Positions 16,082 to 24,059 are shown, counted from the first letter of the stretch. The stretch is 44,171 bases of DNA from Cohnella nanjingensis (GCF_014212125.1 NZ_JACJVP010000040.1:1-44171), one strand, 5' to 3'. Notes: generated by a model from the sequence alone, not told the origin. Translations and numbers: made by a program.

Positions 16082-16321
16082 TTATCCGCTGCGGGAGCGT
16101 CCTTGCGAAGGCTTGCATCCTTGTAATACTTGCAATACGGCAACCGCAAGCACAATGAGAACAAACGGCATCAATGCGACCTCGATGCCTTGTTTTTCCG
16201 GCACATGCAAACAAAGGACGCTAGACATGAGAACAATCAGTACGCCAGCCGTGACGGACGCCGTGCGCAGCAGCTTGGAACGAGGCTTCCTCTCCGTCGA
16301 ATTCAGCCGCTTCTTCATCAT
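16082..16321 (-). CDS. Small two-helix membrane protein, unknown
   Basis: A 79-residue protein with a basic N-terminus (MMKKRLNSTERKPRSK) and two hydrophobic segments (about residues 23-40 and 50-66), with a single cysteine after the second. No family recognised. ATG at 16321 has GGGAGAGG 5 nt upstream. It lies between two pseudogenes on the same strand, 21 nt ahead of the broken response regulator, so it may be an intact gene in a decaying operon, or may itself be a remnant. Confidence 0.5.
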   Translation of the reverse strand: MMKKRLNSTERKPRSKLLRTASVTAGVLIVLMSSVLCLHVPEKQGIEVALMPFVLIVLAVAVLQVLQGCKPSQGRSRSG

Positions 16322-16347
16322 GAATCCTCTCCCTTCGTTTTTCAAGA

Positions 16348-16377
16348 ACAGAAGAGATTCGGTTGAAGCTCTTCTGT
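16348..16377 (-). terminator. Hairpin after the RND pseudogene
   Basis: ACAGAAGAG pairs perfectly with CTCTTCTGT over a 12-nt loop, 20 nt beyond the RND stop codon on the minus strand. The following TCTTG is a poor U-tract, so termination strength is doubtful. Confidence 0.45.
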
Positions 16378-16396
16378 CCTCGCCGCAATCGCAACC

Positions 16397-17459
16397 TTAG
16401 AATGATTCGATTTCTTTCGCTTTACGCCGTTTCCATGCCATCGACCCGGTCCAGCAGGACGACCCGCATTCGTGACGACGATCCCTACGTTCGCCCTTGT
16501 CTTCATAGGAAGCTAGCAGCGCTTTGACTTCATCGGAGACGTCTGCCGTGTTCGCATCCTGATCATTAATGACTTCGACAACGAAACTCGGCTCTCCGTT
16601 GTAGCGGGTAAACTGTTCCTTCGTCGTCACGGTCTTGATCTCGGCAATGTCCGACAGCAGGATAGCGCCGTTCGCCGCACCTCCCGGCTGTTCGGAAGCA
16701 GGGGCTCCCATCCCTTGCGTACCGGCGGATTTCAGCTTCAACGCCTCGATCTGCTTTAAAGAACTGACTTTGCCGGTCAGACGGATCGGGATGGTCGTCT
16801 CCTCCTGCGTGACCGTGTCGAGCGGGAGGGCATAGTCCAGCGACTGCAAGGCGCTCTAGATGGCGCTTAGGCTGATTCCCTTTTGAGCGGCTTTTTCCCT
16901 GTCTACGACGATGTTCAATTGCTCAGACGTCGTCCCCTTCAAAGCGACGGAACTGACGCCGTCAAACTTTTCATGTCGGGAACGACTTCTCCCTCCAGCT
17001 TCTTAGCCAGCGCTTGCGGATCTCCGCTTCCGGAGAATATCGCGGCCTGATCAATGGGCTGAGCGTTAATCGACAACCGCTGGACATTCACTTTTGCGTT
17101 CGCAGGCAAATTCAGCTTATTCACGGCGGCTTCAATATCGCCGGAAAGCTTGTCCATATTCGAGCCGAACGGAAATTGGATCACGATGCTGGCGGCATTC
17201 TCCGATGAAGTGCTGGTAAGGGAACATAGCCCTTGATGCTCTTCATGCTGTCCGCCACCGGCTTCGTAACGCTCGTCTCCATCTCCTCCGTCGACGCGCC
17301 TGGCTGAACGACTTGGATAAAGACCGCCGGAAACTCCAAATCCGGGAACGTCTGCTGCTTGATTTGCGTAGCCGAATAGAATCCGTACCCGAGTACAAAC
17401 ACACATAAAATAACGACGGCAACGTCATTTTTCAAACTGATTCGGATCAACCAACTCAA
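16397..17459 (-). pseudogene. RND efflux transporter (AcrB/SwrC-like) pseudogene
   Basis: The intact protein would be about 1030 residues. Here the N-terminal third is readable in pieces: SLKNDVAVVILCVFVLGYGF and PGASTEEMETSVTKP (from a TTG at 17459), then after a frameshift near 17215 STSSENAASIVIQFPFGSNMDK, after another near 16975 DGVSSVALKGTTSEQLNIVVDREKAA, and after an in-frame TAG near 16857 the porter-domain stretch ending in ALLASYED. The rest of the gene is deleted up to a short basic tail (KRRKAKEIESF). At least three lesions plus a large deletion show it is dead. The intact form pumps drugs or lipophilic compounds. Confidence 0.88.
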
Positions 17460-17497
17460 TTGCGTTCTCTCCTCTCCTCTCCTCTATCTGGAGTGAA

Positions 17498-17731
17498 TTA
17501 TACAATTCCAATTTGTACGGAGTGTGTACTGGAGAGGACAATACGAGGATTATGAAATACGCGTATGCTAAGGTTCAACAGATGCCCCGGGTCTCCGCAA
17601 TGGCAGACGGTCAGTCCGTCAACCCGGTAGCGGAAATTGATATTTGGCCTTCTTTTCTTGCCGTTCACCTGGTCGTGAAGGGTCTTAAAGGCGACGCTGA
17701 TGTCACATCGCCTCAGCTGTATTCCTTCGGC
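17498..17731 (-). pseudogene. MBL-fold metallo-hydrolase remnant
   Basis: A minus-strand frame open between two stops contains FKTLHDQVNGKKRRPNINF and VDGLTVCHCGDPGHLL, matching the central part of small metallo-beta-lactamase-fold hydrolases (usual form ..H-x-GDLGH-). The N-terminal HxHxDH region and the C-terminus are absent; the frame drifts into unrelated sequence before stopping at 17498. The plus strand has a 93-codon open frame here, which I regard as spurious. Confidence 0.6.
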
Positions 17732-17768
17732 TCATTCACCAGCAGTTCTGGTATTTGCTCTCTCCCAG

Positions 17769-17813
17769 AAAAAACCGGCAGTCCAGGACGATAAAATCAC
17801 GTCCCGGACTGCC
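17769..17813 (-). terminator. Minus-strand intrinsic terminator
   Basis: GGCAGTCCGGGACG pairs with CGTCCTGGACTGCC (one mismatch), followed on the minus strand by GGTTTTTT. It lies beyond the MerR remnant and the membrane glycosyltransferase gene, and would end that transcript. Confidence 0.85.
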
Positions 17814-17828
17814 GCTGCCGCCTCATGC

Positions 17829-17987
17829 TCAAAGCTCGCGATCAAGAAGTATGTTGTAGCAGCTCTCGTAATCTTGAAAGGTTGCCGACGTCATGTACTT
17901 TTCGATTTCCTTCAGCGGTATATGGGTTCGTTTGAGACGGGTGATGAAGATCAGACCGTCGAGATGCCGCTTGTCGATCTTCAGGAG
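17829..17987 (-). pseudogene. MerR-family regulator remnant
   Basis: Starting immediately after, and in the same frame as, the stop codon of the membrane glycosyltransferase, 52 codons read LDGLIFITRLKRTHIPLKEIEKYM and on to a TGA. This matches the helical segment after the winged helix of MerR regulators (..FI..LK.TGMPLEEI..Y). The DNA-binding N-terminus and the C-terminal domain are missing. The exact abutment to the upstream stop codon suggests a deletion junction near 17987. Confidence 0.6.
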
Positions 17988-19574
17988 CTAAGCGCCCGGT
18001 TGGTCTCCCGCGGCCTCGACGGGTTCCGGGAGGGGTCCGGCGCCGCCGTCCGTTAAACGCATCAAGTCCGTACCCGTTTCGACAGGGTCATTCTTGGCGC
18101 GGGCATCGCGCACTTCCCGCCATAATAGCCAGAACATCCACGCGAGTAGCGCTGCATTGACGACCGCGACCCAAGTGTACCCGCCACCCAACACGTTGCT
18201 GTTGGCGCTGCCGCCGCGGATGCCGCCGAACCCGCCGATCGCGTCCCAGCCTTGGCCTTCGGTCCCGTTAGCGGGAAAGCTCCCGTCGGGCCAACCGCCG
18301 CCGGTTCCTCCGCCGCCGCCGTTCGCGAACCCGTCGCCCCCTTGCCATCCGCCGCCCTCGCCGCGCGCGCCGCCGCTCATGCCTCGTCCTTGCCCCATGC
18401 CGCGGCCCTGACCGCCGAACCTGCCGCCGGGGCCGCCCCCGCTGCCGGCCTGCAGCACGACGGCCAGATTGATCAGCGTCGTCGCCGTTAGGCCTGCCGC
18501 CGCGACGGCCCACCGCCAATCCATCAGCACGGCGAAGATCGCGATGACGAGCGCGGGCAGGCCGTACCGCTCATGCATTTCGGTCGGCAGCATGAAGAAG
18601 GCGAAGCCGATCGCGGCGGAGGCGCGCAGCAGCACGGATTCCGCGCCCGCGCCTCTGCGAATCGCCAGCGCGACATAGGCGCAGACCGCCAGCGCGGCGG
18701 CGGCGAACAGCGCGAGCCCCGCGTCCCGCAGCGTCACCGCGCCGAACCAGACCTGAGTGTCCGGCTCCCCCGGTCCGACGCCGAGCAGGTTGTACCAGAT
18801 GTTCATGGCGTTAACCGTCACCCCCGTGAACGATCCGACCGCCCCCGTATAGGCCTGCGCGAACATCCGCCCGAGCGCTCCTTCGGCTGCGAAGTAAGCC
18901 GCCGTGACCGCCCAGGGCGCGGCGAAGCCTCCCAGCCATAACGGCAGATGCCGCCAGCGGCGTTCGCGCAGCAGCACGACGAGCAGATACGTTCCGAGGA
19001 CGGGGAGCACCGTCACCGCTTGGAACTTCGCGAGCAGGGCGAGCGCCATGCACAGCCCGCTTGCCCAAGGCCGGCGAACCGCCGTCATCACGGCGAGCAG
19101 CATCAGCATGCCGTGCAGCATCTCGACCTGTCCCCAGACGGCGCCGTCCGCCAACATCGCCGGATTGAACGCGAACAGCAGCAGGACGAAACAGCGCCAT
19201 CTCACGTCCGCGATCCGCCTTGTCAGCCGGACCGCCAGCGTCATCGCCGCGAGATCGATGAGCAGGATCAGCATCTTGAACGACAGCGCGCCGGCCGCGG
19301 GCACGACGCCGAACCAGCCCGCCGCCCGGGCGTAGCCGTCCATGAGCAGCAGGAAAAGCGGCGGGTAATTGATGCTGCCGTTAGAGAGGTAAGCGCCGGC
19401 CAGGCCGTGCTGGCGGATGGCCTCCATCCATTGCACGAACAGCATCTGATCCGTTCGGAAGCCGGGCAGACGGTCGGCCAACACGAGGCGCAGGACGAAG
19501 GCGCAAGCGACAAGGATCGCCGCGTAGAGGGCAAACCGGTTGCGGGCCGCGCCCGCTTCGGCGTTGAGATTCAT
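17988..19574 (-). CDS. Polytopic membrane glycosyltransferase (GT-C type) with Gly-rich loop
   Basis: A 528-residue protein with about ten membrane helices. The first extracytoplasmic loop contains an aspartate in GFRTDQMLFVQWM, and INYPPLFLLLM follows, as in polyprenyl-phosphate-sugar-dependent GT-C enzymes (GT39/GT87-like). It is predicted to add a sugar to an envelope acceptor outside the membrane. Oddity: residues about 395-480, before the last helix, are an extremely glycine-rich low-complexity stretch (GGQGRGMGQGRGMSGGARG and similar). The start is ATG 19574 with AAGGAGGC 8 nt upstream. Donor and acceptor are unknown. Confidence 0.8.
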   Translation of the reverse strand: MNLNAEAGAARNRFALYAAILVACAFVLRLVLADRLPGFRTDQMLFVQWMEAIRQHGLAGAYLSNGSINYPPLFLLLMDGYARAAGWFGVVPAAGALSFKMLILLIDLAAMTLAVRLTRRIADVRWRCFVLLLFAFNPAMLADGAVWGQVEMLHGMLMLLAVMTAVRRPWASGLCMALALLAKFQAVTVLPVLGTYLLVVLLRERRWRHLPLWLGGFAAPWAVTAAYFAAEGALGRMFAQAYTGAVGSFTGVTVNAMNIWYNLLGVGPGEPDTQVWFGAVTLRDAGLALFAAAALAVCAYVALAIRRGAGAESVLLRASAAIGFAFFMLPTEMHERYGLPALVIAIFAVLMDWRWAVAAAGLTATTLINLAVVLQAGSGGGPGGRFGGQGRGMGQGRGMSGGARGEGGGWQGGDGFANGGGGGTGGGWPDGSFPANGTEGQGWDAIGGFGGIRGGSANSNVLGGGYTWVAVVNAALLAWMFWLLWREVRDARAKNDPVETGTDLMRLTDGGAGPLPEPVEAAGDQPGA

Positions 19575-19718
19575 GGCATGTGCCTCCTTCATTCGGACTT
19601 GCGGGCCCTCAGTATGGCACAGCAAGCTGAAGCGGCGATGAACGCCTCCTGTGCGTTTGCTGAAAGCCGGACTCCCCGCCGCCGAGCGGGCCGAATGAAC
19701 ATTCCGCGCGTCCGGGAG

Positions 19719-19747
19719 TTGAAATGCGGCGCCCGAACGTTTATCGT
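19719..19747 (+). promoter_or_regulatory. Promoter of the 71-residue protein gene
   Basis: TTGAAA (19719-19724), 17-nt spacer, TATCGT (19742-19747), about 66 nt upstream of the start codon. Confidence 0.5.
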
Positions 19748-19813
19748 AATCTCATGCGAATCGCGGAAAGGCGCCCTTGCGCGCTTTCTAGAACGGACAA
19801 AAGGAGCACGGAC

Positions 19814-20029
19814 ATGGCCATCAACCGCAGGTTAGTAACGGATCAAGACTTCCAGGAAGCGCTGGACAAGCAGCTGCGGATGCGCGTCTTCAAGGACGAC
19901 CACATCGTCGATACGGGCGGCGTCATCCTGCGCTTCGACGAGCGTACCGTCGTCATTCAGTCCGGCGTCAGCGAGATCGCTTACCACGTGCGGACCGAAT
20001 GCGAGTTCTTCGAGCTGAAGAAGCGCTAG
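19814..20029 (+). CDS. Small conserved-looking protein, unknown
   Basis: A 71-residue soluble protein (starts MAINRRLVTDQDFQEAL, ends ECEFFELKKR). The C-terminal half looks like a small beta-rich fold (VDTGGVILRFDERTVVIQSG and EIAYHVRTE). No family recognised. ATG is preceded by AAAGGAG with 7 nt spacing and it has its own promoter and strong terminator, so it is very likely a real monocistronic gene. Confidence 0.75.
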   Translation: MAINRRLVTDQDFQEALDKQLRMRVFKDDHIVDTGGVILRFDERTVVIQSGVSEIAYHVRTECEFFELKKR

Positions 20030-20060
20030 ACCGCTTGCGGCCCGAACCCCCTAATCTCGA

Positions 20061-20099
20061 AGAGCCGGTTCTTTTCCTTGCGGGAAAGGACCGGCTTTT
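20061..20099 (+). terminator. Intrinsic terminator
   Basis: AGAGCCGGTTCTTT pairs with AAAGGACCGGCT, followed by TTTG, 30 nt after the 71-residue gene. Confidence 0.8.
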
Positions 20100-20173
20100 G
20101 CTGTACCTCACGGACTTGCCGCCTCATTTTTTCGCCTAATTTTATCCATACGCGCGCCTCCATCCGCATATCT

Positions 20174-20713
20174 ATGTGCTATACCAAGGAGGCGAGCAAC
20201 ATCAAGAAGGCATTTGCGCTGTACGCGATGATCGCGCTGCTGCTCCTCTTCGCGTTCCCCTCAGGCGCCCGGGCGGCCGCCGCAGCCGGTCAGAAGCTGG
20301 ATGCCAAGTACGCGCAGGAAGCGCAGTTCATCGTGATCGACAAGTCCGACAACCGGCTCTCGTATTACGAGAAAGGCAAGCTCGTCAAATCGTTCCCCGT
20401 CGCGACCGGCAAGAAATCCACGCTGACGCCCGAAGGTCTGTTCACGATTCACGAGAAAATCAAGAACCGTCCTTACTACAAGGAGAAAATCAAGGGCGGA
20501 GACCCCCGCAATCCGCTGGGCGACCGCTGGTTGGGTCTAGAAGTGACGCTTAAAGGCGGCAAAGTCTCTTACGCTTATGGCATCCACGGCACCAACAACG
20601 AGAAGTCGATCGGCAAATACGTGTCTGCAGGCTGCATCCGCATGCACAACAAAGACGTCCGTTGGCTGTACGACACGGTGAAAACCGAGACCGCCGTCCT
20701 CATCCGAAAATAG
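20174..20713 (+). CDS. Secreted L,D-transpeptidase (YkuD domain)
   Basis: An exported cell-wall enzyme that forms 3-3 peptide cross-links or attaches proteins to peptidoglycan. A signal peptide (KKAFALYAMIALLLLFAFPSG, cleavage near ARAAA) precedes one YkuD domain (about 120 residues) with the catalytic motif HGTN..(x)..SAGCIRMHNKD containing the active-site cysteine. No LysM or other binding domain. Start: ATG 20174 is the first conventional codon but has no ribosome site and would add nine residues ahead of the signal. A perfect AAGGAGG (20186-20192) sits 8 nt before an ATC codon at 20201, which gives I-K-K-A-F and a textbook signal peptide. The true start may be that ATC, or the base may be an error or mutation of ATG. 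Confidence 0.88.
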   Translation: MCYTKEASNIKKAFALYAMIALLLLFAFPSGARAAAAAGQKLDAKYAQEAQFIVIDKSDNRLSYYEKGKLVKSFPVATGKKSTLTPEGLFTIHEKIKNRPYYKEKIKGGDPRNPLGDRWLGLEVTLKGGKVSYAYGIHGTNNEKSIGKYVSAGCIRMHNKDVRWLYDTVKTETAVLIRK

Positions 20714-20783
20714 CTTTCTTAATAGGCTTGTCTATGCCTAGTACAGCTCTAGTTAGACGCCGAAATTTTCGGTTTTTACCGGC

Positions 20784-20813
20784 TTGACGCCCGTCGAACG
20801 GGTGGTGTATAGT
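20784..20813 (+). promoter_or_regulatory. Promoter with palindromic spacer before the coiled-coil gene
   Basis: TTGACG (20784-20789), 18-nt spacer, TATAGT (20808-20813). The spacer contains the inverted repeat CCCGT-CGA-ACGGG, a possible operator. Confidence 0.6.
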
Positions 20814-20853
20814 GAACGCACATCACCGATTTTTCATCTTTTTGAACAGTGGG

Positions 20854-20901
20854 AAGCACCCGCGAGCGAGGCCTTTGGGCCGGCTTGCCGGGTGCTTTTT
20901 T
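20854..20901 (+). terminator. Leader terminator between promoter and coding region
   Basis: A long GC-rich stem (AGCACCCG..GAGGCC with GGCC..CCGGGTGCT, loop TTTG) is followed by TTTTTT. It lies about 35 nt downstream of the predicted transcript start and 34 nt before the start codon of the coiled-coil protein. Transcription would make an RNA of about 80 nt unless it reads through. Confidence 0.75.
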
Positions 20902-20934
20902 GCTGCAATCTTATTCATGAAGGAGCGGAACGGA

Positions 20935-21744
20935 ATGAAGATGAGATGGACATGGGCCGGAATCGCGCTGCTGATCTGGATGGGCGTCCTGCCGGGGGCG
21001 GCCGGAGCGTCCTCGTACGAGCTGAGCGCGACGGCGAAGACGAGCTTCGCCAAGATGAAGGCGGCGGCCGATGCGCCGCTCGCCGCCAAGCTGGGCGCGC
21101 AGTACGACGAGCTCGGCGCGCTGCAGAAGCAGGCCGAGCAGTGGGACGCGCAGATCAAGGCGCTCCACGACCGCAACGACGCGGCGGCCGCGGATGTCCG
21201 CAAGCTCGTCTCGCGCATCGACGCGGACAAGATCGCCAAGCTGGACGCCCAGGTGAAGCAGGCGAAGGAACGGTACAAGCCGTTGTTCGCGAACTACGCC
21301 GCGCTGAACGACAAGATCTCGGCCGTGCGTCCGCTGAAGAACAAAGAGCTGAACGCCCTGCTCAAACTGCAGGCGAGCACCATGAAGGTGTCGGTGCAGC
21401 TGGCGCGCGACGAGATCCGGGTGAAGGAAGCCGCGCTCAAGGCGGCGAAGGCGTCGGCCTCTGCCGGCGCCAAGAAGGTCCGTACCGCGCTCGCGGAGAC
21501 GGACCCGCTGAAGACGCGCATCCAGTCGGAGAAGAGCGCCGCGTCCGCCGCGAAGAAGTCGTTCGCCGCCGTATGGAAGACGTTCAACGCCGCCGTGAAG
21601 AAGCAGGACGCCAAAGGCGCGAGCGATTCGCTGGCCACCCTGCTAACGCTGGCCCGGCAGACGAACGACGCCAAGGCGAAGCAGCATGGGCTGGAGCAGA
21701 AGATCGCCGAGACGATCGCGAAGTCGAAGTCGCTGCTGGCTTAG
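20935..21744 (+). CDS. Secreted coiled-coil protein, unknown
   Basis: A 269-residue protein with a signal peptide (basic start MKMRW, hydrophobic core to about residue 22, cleavage after AGAS-like sequence). The rest is almost entirely charged, alanine- and lysine-rich helix with heptad character (KAAADAPLAAKLGAQYDEL, QAKERYKPLFANYAALNDKI). No catalytic motif or known domain. It may be an extracellular structural or wall-associated protein. ATG has AAGGAGC 8 nt upstream. Expression appears to be gated by the terminator in its leader. Confidence 0.75.
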   Translation: MKMRWTWAGIALLIWMGVLPGAAGASSYELSATAKTSFAKMKAAADAPLAAKLGAQYDELGALQKQAEQWDAQIKALHDRNDAAAADVRKLVSRIDADKIAKLDAQVKQAKERYKPLFANYAALNDKISAVRPLKNKELNALLKLQASTMKVSVQLARDEIRVKEAALKAAKASASAGAKKVRTALAETDPLKTRIQSEKSAASAAKKSFAAVWKTFNAAVKKQDAKGASDSLATLLTLARQTNDAKAKQHGLEQKIAETIAKSKSLLA

Positions 21745-21748
21745 GAGG

Positions 21749-21789
21749 AAAAAGGCCGCCCGGGCCTGAGATGCCGGATCGGGCGGCCT
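21749..21789. terminator. Hairpin between convergent genes
   Basis: AGGCCGCCCG pairs with CGGGCGGCCT over a 17-nt loop. The A-run on its left gives a U-tract only on the minus strand, so it best ends transcription coming from the SRPBCC gene; it also lies 5 nt after the coiled-coil gene stop. Confidence 0.6.
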
Positions 21790-21875
21790 GCTTGGATCGT
21801 TGAAGGACATGTGAAGTAGCTTCGGCACGCTCGCGACGTCGATCCCGAATCCCCACAGCACGACGGCGTCTACGG

Positions 21876-22113
21876 TTGGCGTCGAAAGGCTATGTCGAGC
21901 GGAAGACCGCACCCAAGGAACGCCCGCGTCAATCTCCTGCAGATCACCCCGCCCGTGCCGCAGCTGCTGAAGGAGATCCGCGAGGCGCGCGCCGGCTTCT
22001 ACGCCAATCTCCTGACCGAATGGCCCGAAGCGGACTGCCGCGCGTTCGCGGAATTGCTCCGGCAATTCAACCGGACGACGGAGCGCCGCATGCAGCGCAA
22101 GAGCGACGGCTAA
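21876..22113 (+). pseudogene. MarR-family regulator remnant
   Basis: The plus strand shows LASKGYVERKTAPKER, typical of the recognition helix and wing of MarR proteins, and then, after a frameshift near 21915, LLQITPPVPQLLKEIREARAGFYANLLTEWPEADCRAFAELLRQFN, typical of the C-terminal dimerisation helices. The N-terminal half is not present upstream. The intact form binds promoter DNA as a dimer. It is probably a dead fragment next to the SRPBCC gene. Confidence 0.6.
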
Positions 22114-22125
22114 TCCACCTGCAGC

Positions 22126-22563
22126 CTACCGCCAATCGCCCCGGTCCCGCGCCTTCACCTGTTCGACGAACAGCTTCATGAGCGTGGGGTATTTCCGATG
22201 CGTGGCCCGTCCGAGGGTCAAGCCGTACAGCCAACCGAGGGGGCCGCGGAAGTCCAATTCGTGCGCAATCTCGAGCTCGCCGTTCTCCGCCTCGCGGAAC
22301 GTGCGGTGGAATTCCAACCGCGCGCCCGGCATGGGCACGACGCAGGTATAGCCTCGCGCGGGTTCGATCGCGAGAATGCGGAATATCGACCAGACGCCGC
22401 CTTTCTTCGACTTCATTCGTCCCTCGGCGCCGACGGCGAAGCCGCCGTCCAAGATTGCCTCTTCGAGCTCCGTATCCCACTTCGGCCAGGCCGGCACGTC
22501 GGCCCATGCCTCCCACAGCGCTTGTTTCGATACCGCGACTTTCGCCTGCGTCTTGAATTTCAT
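22126..22563 (-). CDS. SRPBCC/polyketide-cyclase-like protein
   Basis: A 145-residue START-like helix-grip protein of the SRPBCC superfamily (Polyketide_cyc2). Typical start: a beta strand, then VSKQALWEAWADVPAWPKWD, and VGAEGRMKSKKG in the middle. Such proteins bind hydrophobic ligands; no specific function can be read. The ATG has a weak upstream AGAAGG about 12 nt away. Divergent from the MFS gene and next to the MarR remnant, with which it may once have been regulated. Confidence 0.82.
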   Translation of the reverse strand: MKFKTQAKVAVSKQALWEAWADVPAWPKWDTELEEAILDGGFAVGAEGRMKSKKGGVWSIFRILAIEPARGYTCVVPMPGARLEFHRTFREAENGELEIAHELDFRGPLGWLYGLTLGRATHRKYPTLMKLFVEQVKARDRGDWR

Positions 22564-22686
22564 GATCGTCGATGCCTTCTTTCTGCTCTCTGTCTAAGTT
22601 AGCTTGCCCTTCGCCGCCAGTTGGCCCGCCTTGGGCCTGGGAACCGCGCAGGATGCGTGCCGGGTCGCGTCTCCGTCGACCAAGGC

Positions 22687-22715
22687 TTGTCCAACCTGCC
22701 CGCGAATCGTATGAT
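22687..22715 (+). promoter_or_regulatory. Promoter of the MFS gene
   Basis: TTGTCC (22687-22692), 17-nt spacer, TATGAT (22710-22715), about 40 nt before the start codon. Confidence 0.55.
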
Positions 22716-22754
22716 GAAGGGAACGACAACTAAGAATTTGGAGAATGCCTTCTT

Positions 22755-24053
22755 ATGAAAATCCGCAACTGGGATACCAATCTGAAGATTCGCTTAGGCG
22801 GAGAATTCATCAATAACGTCATCTTCTGGACCTTCTTTCCCTTCCTCGCGATCTACTTCTCCGAGGCGTTCGGCAAGGGATTGACCGGTCTGCTGCTCGT
22901 CCTGTCGCAAGTGCTCTCGGTGATCGCCAATCTGCTGGGCGGATACTGCGCCGACCGGTTCGGCCGCAAACGGATGATGGTCATCGCCTCGTTCGGCCAA
23001 GCGGCGGGCTACGGCTTGTTCGCCTTGGCTTCCACGCCGTGGATGGCCTCTCCGGCAGCAGCCTTCGCCGGATTCAGCGCGGCCAGCGTCTTCGGCTCCC
23101 TGTACTGGCCGGCGAGCCAGGCGATGGTCGCGGACGTCGTCGAAGAGCGGCACCAGTCCCAAGTGTTCGCCGTCTTCTACTCCTCCGTCAACATCGCCGT
23201 GGTCATCGGACCGCTGCTCGGCTCGCTATTCTATCTGAATCATCCGTCCCTCGTGCTGGCCGCAGCCAGCGCGTGCTGCGTCGGGGTGGGGCTGCTGCTC
23301 GGCAGCCGCTTGCGGGAGACGGCGCCCCGGATGGACCGGGCCGCTGCCGCCTCGCCGGCAGGCGGTCCCTGGTATCGCTTCCTGGTCGCCGAGCTGCGCC
23401 AGTACCGGATCATCGCCTCGGATCGCGTCTTTCTCCTGTTCATCGTTGCCGGCGTGCTGGTCGGACAGACGTTCCTGCAGCTTGACCTGCTTTTCCCCGT
23501 CTTCATCGAGGAGACCGTCGAGCGTACGGCCGTGTTCGCCTACGGGGACTGGCATTGGCAGCTTAGCGGCCAGCAGCTGTTCGGGGCGATCGTCTCGCTG
23601 AACGGCTTCCTCGTGGCGCTGTTCACCGTCTCGGTCACCCGAGGACTCAATGCCCTGCGGGATCGCTACGTCTTCGTGGCGGGCGCCTTGATCTATGCGG
23701 CGAGCATCGCCTTGTTCGGACAGATGACGTCCTTCTGGGGCTTCGTGTTCGTGATCGTGCTGTTCACGCTCGCCGAACTCATGTCCGCCGGACCGCAGCA
23801 GACGTTCATCTCGCGGCTCGCGCCGGACGATATGCGCGGCCAATACTTCGCGGCCTCCAGCCTGCGCTTCACGCTGGGCCGGACGATCGCGCCGCTGTCG
23901 ATCCCGCTTAGCGACTGGATCGGCTTCCCTTGGACCTTCGCCCTGCTCGCGGCGCTTGCGGTCGCCGCCGCAGCGCTCTACAATCTGATGTTCCGTTGGC
24001 ACGAACGGCCGGCCTCCCCGCGGCAGTCGCCGGGAGCCGCGCCGCACGGCTGA
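22755..24053 (+). CDS. MFS transporter (drug-efflux type)
   Basis: A 432-residue major facilitator with about 12 membrane helices. The loop between helices 2 and 3 has the MFS signature LGGYCADRFGRKRMM. Helix 5 region VNIAVVIGPLLGSLFYL resembles the antiporter motif C of proton-driven drug exporters, and a central cytoplasmic loop joins the two halves around residue 200. Export of a toxic compound is likely but the substrate is unknown. ATG has GGAGA about 10 nt upstream. Confidence 0.87.
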   Translation: MKIRNWDTNLKIRLGGEFINNVIFWTFFPFLAIYFSEAFGKGLTGLLLVLSQVLSVIANLLGGYCADRFGRKRMMVIASFGQAAGYGLFALASTPWMASPAAAFAGFSAASVFGSLYWPASQAMVADVVEERHQSQVFAVFYSSVNIAVVIGPLLGSLFYLNHPSLVLAAASACCVGVGLLLGSRLRETAPRMDRAAAASPAGGPWYRFLVAELRQYRIIASDRVFLLFIVAGVLVGQTFLQLDLLFPVFIEETVERTAVFAYGDWHWQLSGQQLFGAIVSLNGFLVALFTVSVTRGLNALRDRYVFVAGALIYAASIALFGQMTSFWGFVFVIVLFTLAELMSAGPQQTFISRLAPDDMRGQYFAASSLRFTLGRTIAPLSIPLSDWIGFPWTFALLAALAVAAAALYNLMFRWHERPASPRQSPGAAPHG

Positions 24054-24059
24054 TCCGCA

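Noticed and set aside
17513..17794. A 93-codon plus-strand open frame
   Set aside because: The opposite strand carries recognisable MBL-fold sequence, and no ribosome site precedes the plus-strand frame.
20812..20934. N-terminal extension of the coiled-coil protein from a GTG at 20812
   Set aside because: That codon overlaps the -10 box, so it would not be transcribed, and the extension would read through the terminator hairpin; the ATG at 20935 has a good ribosome site and signal peptide.
22067..22729. A 220-codon minus-strand open frame overlapping the SRPBCC gene
   Set aside because: It is a shifted frame of the SRPBCC gene plus upstream DNA; the SRPBCC frame has the family motifs.
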